Shown here: in pieces, positions 50,199 through 58,610 of the stretch
Position numbering within the stretch: the first letter of the stretch is position 1
Layout: every line of letters starts with the position of its first letter
Assembly (NCBI GenBank): GCA_035292685.1
Contig: DATDPP010000072.1
Coordinates: forward strand, 23,055 to 87,054
Direction of reading: 5' to 3'
From: JALYNX01 sp035292685
Lineage (GTDB): Bacteria; Actinomycetota; Acidimicrobiia; Spongiisociales; ZC4RG35
Length of the DNA: 64,000 bases
Translations under genes and position numbers: made by a program
Notes under the pieces: model-generated
Seen by the model: the letters and a program-made list of their open reading frames with translations, nothing else
What the model was told of the DNA's origin: nothing
The model's database searches: none

Positions 50199-52550
50199 TC
50201 AGTCGCCCTGACCCGATTCGGTTTCTGTGGGCGCCGCAGGAGTCGAGTCCCTCCGCCCGTTGGGACGACTGCTCGCCGCCACCTCCCGACCGGCCTTGGT
50301 GAGGGCATCACGCTGACGATCTGAGGCGATCTCGTCTGACATGGCCTGCCAACCCCGCGGCTCGCGCATCGTGCGGGAACCTGGGGCGGAGCCCATGATC
50401 TCGGCCACCTCGTCGCCGGAGATGTTCTTCTTCTCCTCGAGGACGGCTGCGAGCTCAAGGACCTTGTCCCCGTGCTCGCCGAGCAACGCGTCCACCTGCT
50501 CGTATAGCGCTGCCAACCTCTCCTCGATCTGCTCGCGGCGCTCTCGCAGCGCGGTCGACACCGGGTTGGCGGGTCCTCCGGCCTCGTTGGAGCGGGTGCC
50601 CATGGTTGAAGACAGGCTGTCGCCCATGCCGTAGACGCCTTCCATCAGGGCGGCCACCGTAGAGGCAGACTGAAGGTCCCCGGAGACGCCTGAGCTGTTG
50701 TCCCCGCCGAAGAAGAGGCGCTCGCCGGCCAGCGAGGCGAGAGAGACCATGATGTCGCTCTCGAACTCGGACCTCCATTGGGTGAAGCGCTCCTCCTCGC
50801 CCATGGATTTGACCATGCCCAGTGTCGAGGCGCGTTTCTCGATCGAGACCATGTCGATGCGGCGGTGGGCGCCAAGGAGATGTGCCGTCACCGCGTGGCT
50901 CGCTTCGTGCACGGCAACGGCGTGTCGCTCCCTCTGGATGTAGTCGACATCCTCTGGCGGCCCAAGTTCCTTGAGTGACTTGGCCCGCCACACGTCGGGC
51001 CACTCGATCGCATCGCGCCCGGCGCGCACTGCGATGATCAAGGCCTCGTTGACCAGGTCCTTGATGCTGGCGCCGGAGTAGTAGGGGGTGATCACCGCCA
51101 GGTGCTCGATCTGTTCCGCGGTCAGCTTGTGGTCGACCTTGTCGAGGTACCCGAGAATGGTCTGCTTGCGCCCCTCCTTTGACGGGTAGGCGACCTTGTA
51201 GATGCGATCGATTCGTCCGGGGCGCAACATCGCCTCGTCCAAGGCGTTGGGCATATTGGTGGCCATGATGTGAAGGATCCGGTACTTGGGCGGGGGCTTG
51301 GGCCGGAATCCGAACATTTTGCGGATCTTGTTGGTCATCCCGCGTGGTTTGGTGAGACCGTTCATCTCGGTGAGAAGCGCCTGCAGGGTCCCCATACCAC
51401 CGCCGCCGGCCATCCCGCCCATCATGATCCGATTGATCCAACCGGGTTTGGGTGCCTCTTCGGCCGGGATCAGCTCCGTCTGGTTCCAATACTCCACCAG
51501 GGCCCTTTGTGTCAGATCCCCGAGATAGCTGAACCCGTTGCAGGTGAAGCCGAGATCGCTGCGCGTGACCTGACCGAACTGACCGGTGGGCGCACCTTGC
51601 GTGCCGCGGGAGCCAAGGGCGTCGGCCTCGTCGAAGAAGACGATCACGCCTCCGTGACGAAGGCTCAGCTTGCGCAGCTTGCGATAGAGGCTCTTGACCT
51701 TGAGGACGCCGATACCCATGAACATGTTGATGAAGGCCCCGGGCTCGACGAACACGTACGGTCGGCCCGTTTCACCGGCGATCGCTTGCGCCATCAAGGT
51801 CTTGCCGGTCCCGGGCGGGCCCCAGAGCAGGATCCCACCAGGGATATACCCGCCTTTCTTCTCGATCTCGTCCGGTTTCTCGAGAAAGGCGATGTTCTCC
51901 TTGATGAGGTCGAGCACGTGATCCTGACCCCAAACGTCGTCGAAACGGGTGGTGACCTCCTCGGGGAGGATGACGTCCATCCCACCCCGAGAGAGCAACC
52001 AGAAGATCCCCAGAAACTGGACGGCAACAAAGAGGAAGCCGAACATCAATTGGAAGGCGAAAGGCATGATGCCGACGATGAGACGGGGAAGTTCGACTAT
52101 CGCCTGGAGCGGGCTCTGGACCTCGGCCACGAAGTAGTCGACCAGGACCCCGATTATGAACAAATAGAGGGCCCAGCGGATGAACCTGGCGACCCGGAAT
52201 CGAGTCCAGGGCTTGAAGTGGGAGTGGGTCCAACGCTCGATGCTCCCGAAGACCGATTCCTGCCAGAAGGAGTTGTAGCCGGCGGAGCGCTCGGAGAACC
52301 AGTAGTGCGTCTGGCGGAGACACTCCAGCAGGAACAGGATGCCGAGGGCGCGACCGGTGCCGCTCGAGAAGAACTCGACGATGACCTCCCCAAGGCTGAG
52401 AAAGCCCAGGTCGTCGGAGCCGGCGATCATCGCGGTCATCACGACCGCGAGGAAGACGAGGAATTTTATGCGATCCCAGGTGTCGAGTCGGCGCCTGGTC
52501 TGGCGCACATCCCGCTTCCTGGTGTTCAGGCTCTCTTGTTCACCAGCCAT
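50199..52550 (-). CDS. FtsH-like membrane AAA metalloprotease with enlarged loops
   Basis: Membrane-bound ATP-dependent zinc protease of 783 residues. Hydrophobic segments near 29-46, 66-77, 124-143 and 158-186 give more spans than the two of FtsH. Walker A GPPGTGKT is at 244-251, the pore loop NMFMGIG near 276, Walker B VIVFFDE at 302-308, the zinc motif HEASH at 548-552 and the third ligand D625 (SGDLQSAS). Relative to FtsH, about 50 extra residues follow Walker B, including a Gly/Met-rich GGMAGGGGMG, and about 15 precede the sensor. The start lies inside the lipoprotein gene upstream. Confidence 0.88.
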   Translation of the reverse strand: MAGEQESLNTRKRDVRQTRRRLDTWDRIKFLVFLAVVMTAMIAGSDDLGFLSLGEVIVEFFSSGTGRALGILFLLECLRQTHYWFSERSAGYNSFWQESVFGSIERWTHSHFKPWTRFRVARFIRWALYLFIIGVLVDYFVAEVQSPLQAIVELPRLIVGIMPFAFQLMFGFLFVAVQFLGIFWLLSRGGMDVILPEEVTTRFDDVWGQDHVLDLIKENIAFLEKPDEIEKKGGYIPGGILLWGPPGTGKTLMAQAIAGETGRPYVFVEPGAFINMFMGIGVLKVKSLYRKLRKLSLRHGGVIVFFDEADALGSRGTQGAPTGQFGQVTRSDLGFTCNGFSYLGDLTQRALVEYWNQTELIPAEEAPKPGWINRIMMGGMAGGGGMGTLQALLTEMNGLTKPRGMTNKIRKMFGFRPKPPPKYRILHIMATNMPNALDEAMLRPGRIDRIYKVAYPSKEGRKQTILGYLDKVDHKLTAEQIEHLAVITPYYSGASIKDLVNEALIIAVRAGRDAIEWPDVWRAKSLKELGPPEDVDYIQRERHAVAVHEASHAVTAHLLGAHRRIDMVSIEKRASTLGMVKSMGEEERFTQWRSEFESDIMVSLASLAGERLFFGGDNSSGVSGDLQSASTVAALMEGVYGMGDSLSSTMGTRSNEAGGPANPVSTALRERREQIEERLAALYEQVDALLGEHGDKVLELAAVLEEKKNISGDEVAEIMGSAPGSRTMREPRGWQAMSDEIASDRQRDALTKAGREVAASSRPNGRRDSTPAAPTETESGQGD

Positions 52551-53185
52551 GAGTCAACAACTCCCACAATTGTGTCCTGGTGCGTTATGAAACATTCCCG
52601 GCTGCAACCGGCAATCATCGAGTAGATCCTGGTGTCGTCCGGGTCGGACACCGTGATCAGGTACGCCACTCCCTGGTTCTGGCCGGCCTCGTCCTCGAAG
52701 GCGACCAGTACCCTAACCCCGTCGAACCCGCCCCCAAAGGAGAAGTCCTCCTTGGTCAGCTCCTGACTGTTGGCGAGGTCGTAGTAGGGGAGGACGGACT
52801 GGGTGAGCACCGCCCGGGAGAGGAAGTCTTTCTCCGCCTCACCGATCTGGCGGATTGACATCAATCCGATGGGGTACTCGGCCTCAGGGAGGGCGTTGCT
52901 GAGATGATTCACGTCGCGGACCGGGGCGCCATCGAAGGCGAGGCTGCTCACGGCCGGAAAGGTGAACCCCTGGACAGCCTCGTCGAATGGAAGATCATCG
53001 AGGCCCGATAGCTCGGACAATTGATAGGTGTGCCAGTTTTCGGGGATCTGAAACCGGCCCAGTCGTTGGGTATCGGTGTAAGTCACGACGTTGGAGGAAT
53101 TCCCCCCGCAGGCCGAGATCAAGAGCCCTGTGGCGGCGAGCACAAGGAAGTATCGGAACGAGGGCCACGCGGTTCGACTCCTGAT
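52526..53185 (-). CDS. Lipoprotein of unknown function, likely ATC start
   Basis: Exported lipoprotein. The first standard start (GTG 53143) leaves only 11 residues before the lipobox Cys and no positive charges. Extending the frame to ATC 53185 gives RSRTAWPSFRYF followed by LVLAATGLLISAC, a complete lipoprotein signal peptide, and TAGTCT (53192-53197) lies six bases upstream. No other start precedes the in-frame stop at 53195. From the ATC the protein has 219 residues. It overlaps the FtsH-like gene by 25 bases, so they form an operon. The body is not recognised. Confidence 0.65.
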   Translation of the reverse strand: MRSRTAWPSFRYFLVLAATGLLISACGGNSSNVVTYTDTQRLGRFQIPENWHTYQLSELSGLDDLPFDEAVQGFTFPAVSSLAFDGAPVRDVNHLSNALPEAEYPIGLMSIRQIGEAEKDFLSRAVLTQSVLPYYDLANSQELTKEDFSFGGGFDGVRVLVAFEDEAGQNQGVAYLITVSDPDDTRIYSMIAGCSRECFITHQDTIVGVVDSWLVNKRA

Positions 53186-53197
53186 GGCGACAGACTA
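53186..53197 (-). promoter_or_regulatory. Leaderless-type -10 before the lipoprotein
   Basis: On the reverse strand TAGTCT (53197-53192) is six bases before the proposed ATC start, the same spacing as at leaderless genes elsewhere in the window. Confidence 0.4.
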
Positions 53198-53254
53198 TCC
53201 GCGCATCCGGACTCGGGGAGATCACTGAAGCGGCAATGCCCCACATATGGCACG

Positions 53255-53788
53255 ATGAACTCGATGGAGGCTCACGCCGGAAGACTGCTTCTCGCCACAC
53301 CGCAGCTGGTCGATCCTCATTTCTGGAGGGCCGTCATCCTCATGCTCCAGCACGACGAAGAGGGGACCGTGGGAATCGTGCTGAATCGCCCCACGCCGGA
53401 GCTCGTTGTGGATCATCTCCCGGAATGGGTTGGAGGGGAGATCGAGACGCAACGCGTCTTCTACGGCGGGCCGGTCGAGCCCGAGATGGCGATCGCTTTG
53501 GGGCCCGGACCGGGCGGGGAGCCGACACCTTTGCCGGGGGTGGCATTGCTCGACATCTCAACCGGCCCACCCAGCGATCTGCGCCGGATTCGAATCTACT
53601 CCGGGTACGCAGGGTGGGGCGCAGGCCAGCTCGAAGCCGAGATCGCAGAAGGCACCTGGTATCTGGTTCAGGCGTCACCGGACGACCCGTTTGACCGGCC
53701 GGAGGGGCAATGGGCCAGGATCCTCCGCCGCCAGAGTGGTTATCTCTCACTCGTCTCCACGTTTCCTGACGACGTGGCGCTGAATTGA
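53255..53788 (+). CDS. yqgE: UPF0301/YqgE-family protein
   Basis: Protein of 177 residues of the YqgE (DUF179) family, function unsettled. The signature GRLLLATPQLVDPHFWRAVIL, HDEEGTVGIVLNRPT and YSGYAGWGAGQLEAEI is unmistakable. ATG 53255 or 53264 may be the start; the open frame to 53021 is antisense to the lipoprotein and is rejected. It is divergent from the lipoprotein/FtsH-like operon. Confidence 0.9.
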   Translation: MNSMEAHAGRLLLATPQLVDPHFWRAVILMLQHDEEGTVGIVLNRPTPELVVDHLPEWVGGEIETQRVFYGGPVEPEMAIALGPGPGGEPTPLPGVALLDISTGPPSDLRRIRIYSGYAGWGAGQLEAEIAEGTWYLVQASPDDPFDRPEGQWARILRRQSGYLSLVSTFPDDVALN

Positions 53789-53834
53789 GGCGCCGGTTGC
53801 GGCCGCATGACTGTGGTGCCAGGCGCCATCGATC

Positions 53835-53849
53835 TACCCTGCCAAAGGG
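53835..53849 (+). promoter_or_regulatory. Possible -10 before rnhB
   Basis: TACCCT at 53835-53840 is nine bases before ATG 53850, with AAAGGG between that could serve as a weak ribosome site. Confidence 0.35.
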
Positions 53850-54554
53850 ATGACGACCGTCACCGCGCCCAAACTGCGGCCCAGCCTGAGACGACGGGCG
53901 CCCGGCCTCGAAGTCGAGCGGTCGCTATGGGCCGCCGGGGCCCCGATCGTGGTCGGCGTGGACGAGGTGGGGCGTGGCTCATGGGCCGGCCCCCTGACCG
54001 TGGGTGCCGCTGTCGTTCCTTCGGAGACGCGGGTCTACAAGATCCGAGACTCCAAGATGCTCAACGAGGACGAGCGCGAAGCCTTGTTCGATCGAATCGC
54101 CGGATGGTGTGACGCCTGGGCCGTGGGTCACGCCAGCCCTGCCGAATGTGACGAGTTGGGGATGTCCGAGGCACAGCGTTTGGCCGCCCGGCGTGCCCTG
54201 GAAGGACTCGGCGTCAAACCCAACCAGGTGCTGGTCGACGGCAACTGGGATTTCGTCGGGGGAGCGAAGCGAATCGTGCGCGGCGACGCCACTTCGCTGT
54301 CCATCGCAGCAGCTTCGATCCTGGCCAAGGTGAGCAGGGATCGAATCATGCGGGAGACAGCTATCAGCTATCCGGGATACAACTTCGAAGCCAATAAGGG
54401 CTATCCGTGCCCGGTGCACAAGGCAGCCCTCCAAGCATGGGGCCCGAGCACCATCCATCGCCGATCCTGGGTCTTCATGGATCACTTGATGTGGAACGGG
54501 CTGGTGCGCTTTCAGCGACCGGAGCCTCAGCTCACATTGGAGTTTGGGGCCTAG
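53850..54554 (+). CDS. rnhB: Ribonuclease HII
   Basis: Cleaves RNA in RNA-DNA hybrids and at single ribonucleotides. The 234-residue protein has the catalytic D38-E39 in VGVDEVGRGSWAGP and further conserved acidic residues (VDGNWD, and in the SIAAASILAKVSRDR region). The C-terminus HRRSWVF is typical. It stands alone between yqgE and the histidine kinase. Confidence 0.94.
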   Translation: MTTVTAPKLRPSLRRRAPGLEVERSLWAAGAPIVVGVDEVGRGSWAGPLTVGAAVVPSETRVYKIRDSKMLNEDEREALFDRIAGWCDAWAVGHASPAECDELGMSEAQRLAARRALEGLGVKPNQVLVDGNWDFVGGAKRIVRGDATSLSIAAASILAKVSRDRIMRETAISYPGYNFEANKGYPCPVHKAALQAWGPSTIHRRSWVFMDHLMWNGLVRFQRPEPQLTLEFGA

Positions 54555-54562
54555 CCGGCCTC

Positions 54563-55648
54563 ATGTCCCATCCACATCGGGCCGATACTCGTGGGAGGAC
54601 TGATATCAGGCAGGATCCAATACCCGAACCCGGCGACATCGGGGAGTCGAACGCCTTCTTCAAGCGGATGCCGGTGGCGTTCTATCGGAGTGGCCTCAAT
54701 GGCGCGTTGATCGCAGCCAACCCCGCCCTGGCCACTCTTCTCGGTTACGAGACTGTCGAGGACCTGAAGAGCCACATCGCCACGGTTGAGAGTGTCTATG
54801 TGAACCCTGAGCGACGCAGACGTTGGATTGATGACATAGGCGCAACGGGCGTGGTCTACGACTTCGATATCGAGCTGAGACGCCCGGATGGGACAACGAT
54901 CTGGGCCCGCGACTCGGCCGGAGCAATCCGTGACGAAACGGGGGAGGTCATGTACTACGAAGGCTCGCTCGTCGACGTGACGGACAAGATCGACGCCCAG
55001 AAGGCCAAAGACGAGTTCATCGCCACCGTATCCCACGAATTGCGGAACCCGATCGCAGCGATCCTGGGGCTGGGTCAGGAACTGGCCAACGACTACGAGT
55101 CGTTCACGGACGAGGATCGCCGTGAGATGGCACAGCTGATCGCCCGTCAGGCTGACGACGCCTCATGGCTGATCGAGGACCTACTGGTCGCCTACGGCGG
55201 TGACCTGAACGGGGTGAGTGTCCACACCCAGGTCTTCGATGTGGTCAAGGAGATCGAGCGGGTCCTCGAGGTGGAGGATCACCTCATCGACCTCAAGGTG
55301 TTCGATGGCTCGTCACAGGTGAACGCCGATCCGAGACGCACCAGGCAGATCCTCAAGAATCTCGTCTCCAATGCCCTCCGCTACGGCGGGGAGACAGTGG
55401 GTGTGGCTTTGGCCAAAGCCGGGGACCGCATCGAGGTCAAGGTCCAGGACTCGGGGGAAGCCATCCCCGACGTCGATGTCGAGCGAATCTTCAAGAGCTT
55501 CGAGCTGGGGAGCCGGGGCACGCACCCCAACTCGGTTGGCCTGGGCCTGACCGTGGCCCGCCGGCTGGCGCGGTTGATGGAGGGCGACCTCACCTATCGC
55601 TTCGAAGAAGGATGGTCGACCTTCGTCCTCTCGCTTCCAACGGCTTGA
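54563..55648 (+). CDS. PAS-domain sensor histidine kinase
   Basis: Two-component kinase of 361 residues without membrane segments. A PAS domain spans about 30-145 (FKRMPVAFYRSGLNGALIAAN through YYEGSLVDVTD). The phosphoacceptor H158 is in ATVSHELRNP, with the N-box LKNLVSNALRYGG and the G-box region SVGLGLTVARRLA. No response regulator is adjacent, so it is an orphan. The start ATG 54563 is nine bases after the rnhB stop. Confidence 0.9.
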   Translation: MSHPHRADTRGRTDIRQDPIPEPGDIGESNAFFKRMPVAFYRSGLNGALIAANPALATLLGYETVEDLKSHIATVESVYVNPERRRRWIDDIGATGVVYDFDIELRRPDGTTIWARDSAGAIRDETGEVMYYEGSLVDVTDKIDAQKAKDEFIATVSHELRNPIAAILGLGQELANDYESFTDEDRREMAQLIARQADDASWLIEDLLVAYGGDLNGVSVHTQVFDVVKEIERVLEVEDHLIDLKVFDGSSQVNADPRRTRQILKNLVSNALRYGGETVGVALAKAGDRIEVKVQDSGEAIPDVDVERIFKSFELGSRGTHPNSVGLGLTVARRLARLMEGDLTYRFEEGWSTFVLSLPTA

Positions 55649-55662
55649 AGGTCAGCGGGCCC

Positions 55663-55674
55663 TAACCTCCACAT
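55663..55674 (+). promoter_or_regulatory. Leaderless-type -10 before galE
   Basis: TAACCT at 55663-55668 is six bases before ATG 55675. Confidence 0.5.
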
Positions 55675-56673
55675 ATGCGTGTTCTCGTCACCGGCGGCGC
55701 CGGCTTCATCGGAAGTCACTGCGTCGTAACCCTGATCGAGTCCGGCCATGAGCCGATAGTCGTCGACAACCTGTCCCACGCCCGACATTCGGTGATCGCC
55801 CGCATCGGGCAGATAACCGGGACGACGCCCGAATTCATCGAGGCCGACGTGCGGGATCGTCAAGCGATGAGAGATGTTGCCAGTCGAGGAGTCGATGCCT
55901 GTATGCACTTTGCTGCTCTCAAGGCGGTCGGCGAATCCGTCGAACAGCCGCTCCGGTACTACGACAACAACGTCCTGGGAACCATCGCCCTCGTCGAGGC
56001 CCTGCTCGAAGCCGGGGTCAAGTGCTTCGTATTCAGTTCGTCGGCGACGGTGTATGGAGACCCTGTGGAACTTCCCCTCCGCGAGTCGGTCCCGACCGGC
56101 ACCGCTGTCAATCCTTATGGGTGGACCAAGATCATGATGGAGCAAGTGCTGCGTGATCTGTATGTGGCCAATCCCGATTGGTCGATATCGCTGCTGCGCT
56201 ATTTCAACCCGGTGGGAGCGCACCCGTCGGGTCTCATCGGGGAAGACCCCGGTGGGGTGCCCAGCAACCTGATGCCCTATGTGGCCCGGGTCGCCGCCGG
56301 GCTCCTCCCCAAGGTGCGGGTCTTTGGCAGCGACTACTCCACACCTGATGGGACCGGGATCCGCGACTTCATACACGTCGTGGATCTGGCCGAAGGCCAT
56401 GTCAGGGCCCTCGATCGTCATGGCGCGGAGAGCGGGGTATTCACCTACAACCTCGGCACCGGGGAGGGTCACAGCGTTCTCGAGGTGATCAAGACGTATG
56501 AACAGGAGTCGGGACAACCGATTCCATATGAGATGGTCGATCGTCGCCCCGGAGACGTCGCTTCCAGCTACGCCGATGTGACCAAAGCAGCAACCGACCT
56601 TGGTTGGAAGTCGAGGCGGGATCTGGCCGAGATGTGCGCCGATTCCTGGCGATGGCAACAGCAGCCACACTGA
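55675..56673 (+). CDS. galE: UDP-glucose 4-epimerase
   Basis: NAD-dependent short-chain dehydrogenase-fold epimerase interconverting UDP-glucose and UDP-galactose. The 332-residue protein begins RVLVTGGAGFIGSHC, has HFAALKAVGESV, the catalytic Ser/Thr region SSSATVYG and the Y-x3-K pair in NPYGWTKIMMEQ. It is followed by a phosphohexomutase, a natural partner in sugar-nucleotide supply. Confidence 0.94.
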   Translation: MRVLVTGGAGFIGSHCVVTLIESGHEPIVVDNLSHARHSVIARIGQITGTTPEFIEADVRDRQAMRDVASRGVDACMHFAALKAVGESVEQPLRYYDNNVLGTIALVEALLEAGVKCFVFSSSATVYGDPVELPLRESVPTGTAVNPYGWTKIMMEQVLRDLYVANPDWSISLLRYFNPVGAHPSGLIGEDPGGVPSNLMPYVARVAAGLLPKVRVFGSDYSTPDGTGIRDFIHVVDLAEGHVRALDRHGAESGVFTYNLGTGEGHSVLEVIKTYEQESGQPIPYEMVDRRPGDVASSYADVTKAATDLGWKSRRDLAEMCADSWRWQQQPH

Positions 56674-56680
56674 CCGTCGG

Positions 56681-56693
56681 TAGCCTGGCCTCT
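56681..56693 (+). promoter_or_regulatory. Leaderless-type -10 before the phosphohexomutase
   Basis: TAGCCT at 56681-56686 is seven bases before GTG 56694. It fixes the start against the much longer open frame from 56604, which lies within galE. Confidence 0.5.
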
Positions 56694-58400
56694 GTGACTG
56701 ACTTCTCCCAGGCAGCTCGTGCCTGGATCGCCGGTGACCCGGATCCAGCTACCAGGTCGGCCCTCGAAGGGATGGTCGAATCCGGCGACGTCATGGCCCT
56801 GGAGCGGTCAATGGGTGGCACGCTCACCTTCGGCACGGCAGGGATTCGTGGTGAGGTGGGCCCGGGCTCGAACCGGATGAATCGGGCCGTGGTGATAAGG
56901 ACCACCCGCGGCCTGGCCGACTACCTGATCGGAAGAGGAGGCGCCTCACCGAAGTCGCCAGTGATCCTCGGCTTCGACGCGCGAGCCTCGAGTCGGCAGT
57001 TCGCCGAGGATGTGGCGGGTGTGCTTTCCGCCGCCGGGATACCGGTCGCCTTCTTCCCCGATGTGACTCCGACTCCGCTCGTGGCCTACACCGCCAAGCA
57101 TCTGAATGCCTCGGCGGCGGTTGTGATCACGGCCAGCCACAACCCGCCCGCTGACAACGGATACAAGGTGTACGCGGCCAACGCGGCGCAGATAGTTCCC
57201 CCGACCGACACCTCCATCGCCGCGGCCATCGGGAGGGTGGGGCCTGCTGTCGAGGTTCCCCGGCTCGAGGGGGTGTTCGCCGGTGGATCCGAATTGGTGA
57301 CACCGGTATCAGAGGAGATCCTCGAGAGCTACCGGAGGGAGGTCGACGAGGCCAGGCCCCATCCCCAGACATCGGATTTCAAGATCGTCTACACCCCTCT
57401 CCATGGGGTGGGTGGCAGAATGCTCAACTGGCTGTGCGCCCAGGCCGGACACAGCGGGATCATCACGGTGCCCGAACAGGGGGAGCCCGATGGGAGGTTT
57501 CCCACGGTCAGCTTCCCCAATCCGGAGGAGCCGGGCGCCCTGGATCTGGCTCTCGACCTGGCCGAGAGGGAGCAGGCAAGTCTTCTGATCGCCAACGACC
57601 CCGACGCCGACCGTCTCGCCGCCGCTGTCCCTTCGCTGGGGGAGTGGCGCCTCTTGTCTGGCAACGAATTGGGAGCGTTGCTTGGGGACTACGTGCTGCG
57701 CTATTGGCGTCATCCTCTACCACCAATAGCGGTCAACTCGGTGGTCTCCTCACCGATGCTTGCCGATATCGCCCGGAGACGTGGGGCGGTTCATGAAGTG
57801 ACGCTGACCGGGTTCAAATGGATCATGAATGCCGGAATGGCCCTGGAGGAGAGAGGCGAAGGCCGGTTTGCCTTCGGGTACGAGGAGGCCCTCGGCTATT
57901 CCATTGGCAGGACGGTGAGGGACAAGGACGGGATGTCAGCGGCCCTCGTGCTCTGTGACCTGGTGGCCGAAGAGCGGGCGACCGGGAGGACGCTTCTCGA
58001 CCGGCTCCACGATCTCTGGAACGAGGTGGGCCTGTGGGTGAGTGCCCAGCACTCCATCGGCCGCACCGGGCCTGCCGGCCAGGGGGAGATCGCGAACGCC
58101 GTCGAGAGGCTGGCCGAGGCGCCACCCGACTCCGTCGGAGGTCATGAGGTGGCTTCGGTGACCGACTACCGCGTCAATGCCGAGCAGCGCGCCCGATGGT
58201 TGGGGGAGCAGGACCTCATCGAGATCGAATTGAGGGATGTGGGGCGGGTCCTGGTTCGGCCCTCGGGCACGGAGCCCAAGATCAAGGTCTATGTCGATCT
58301 CCGCGGAGACCCGGGGCCGGCACCTGACGAGTCGTACCGTCGATTGACTGCCGACGCCGCCACAATGGCCCGGGAAGTGGGGGAGGGGTTGACGTTCTGA
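56694..58400 (+). CDS. Phosphoglucomutase/phosphomannomutase family
   Basis: Alpha-D-phosphohexomutase of 568 residues, the length of PgcA/PGM2-type phosphoglucomutases. The N-terminal GTAGIRGEVGPGSNRMN, the phosphoserine loop ITASHNPPADNGYK, the metal-binding ANDPDADR and the C-terminal phosphate-binding VRPSGTEPKIK are all present. Substrate preference (glucose versus mannose) is not decided by these motifs. Confidence 0.92.
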   Translation: MTDFSQAARAWIAGDPDPATRSALEGMVESGDVMALERSMGGTLTFGTAGIRGEVGPGSNRMNRAVVIRTTRGLADYLIGRGGASPKSPVILGFDARASSRQFAEDVAGVLSAAGIPVAFFPDVTPTPLVAYTAKHLNASAAVVITASHNPPADNGYKVYAANAAQIVPPTDTSIAAAIGRVGPAVEVPRLEGVFAGGSELVTPVSEEILESYRREVDEARPHPQTSDFKIVYTPLHGVGGRMLNWLCAQAGHSGIITVPEQGEPDGRFPTVSFPNPEEPGALDLALDLAEREQASLLIANDPDADRLAAAVPSLGEWRLLSGNELGALLGDYVLRYWRHPLPPIAVNSVVSSPMLADIARRRGAVHEVTLTGFKWIMNAGMALEERGEGRFAFGYEEALGYSIGRTVRDKDGMSAALVLCDLVAEERATGRTLLDRLHDLWNEVGLWVSAQHSIGRTGPAGQGEIANAVERLAEAPPDSVGGHEVASVTDYRVNAEQRARWLGEQDLIEIELRDVGRVLVRPSGTEPKIKVYVDLRGDPGPAPDESYRRLTADAATMAREVGEGLTF

Positions 58401-58406
58401 GCGGTG

Positions 58407-58586
58407 TCAACCGGAACGACCGCCACGTTGTTGACGATAGAGATAGAGCCAACCCAGACCATGTATCGCCACCGCCGTGAACAGAACGATGCTTGCCCCC
58501 GGATAACCGGCGATCAACGCGACCAATCCAGCCAGACAGGCAGTTGCTACCAAAGCGACCCGCACGCCGTTGAGGGGACCAAACAT
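58407..58586 (-). CDS. Small two-span membrane protein
   Basis: Protein of 59 residues with two hydrophobic helices: VRVALVATACLAGLVALIAGY and ASIVLFTAVAIHGLGWLYLY, ending in a basic tail. No family recognised. The start at ATG 58586 is chosen because TACCCT lies six bases upstream; ATG 58601 would add five residues. The gene is convergent with the mutase (six bases apart) and divergent from the amidase. Confidence 0.55.
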   Translation of the reverse strand: MFGPLNGVRVALVATACLAGLVALIAGYPGASIVLFTAVAIHGLGWLYLYRQQRGGRSG

Positions 58587-58598
58587 ACCCCAAGGGTA
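58587..58598 (-). promoter_or_regulatory. Leaderless-type -10 before the two-span membrane protein
   Basis: On the reverse strand TACCCT (58598-58593) is six bases before ATG 58586. The amidase ATG on the other strand is only 25 bases away, so the two promoters are face to back. Confidence 0.4.
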
Positions 58599-58610
58599 CA
58601 TCCCCTGAAC

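Noticed and set aside
51270..52625. 451-residue + strand frame
   Set aside because: Antisense shadow of the FtsH-like protease gene; translation is low-complexity and shows no domain.
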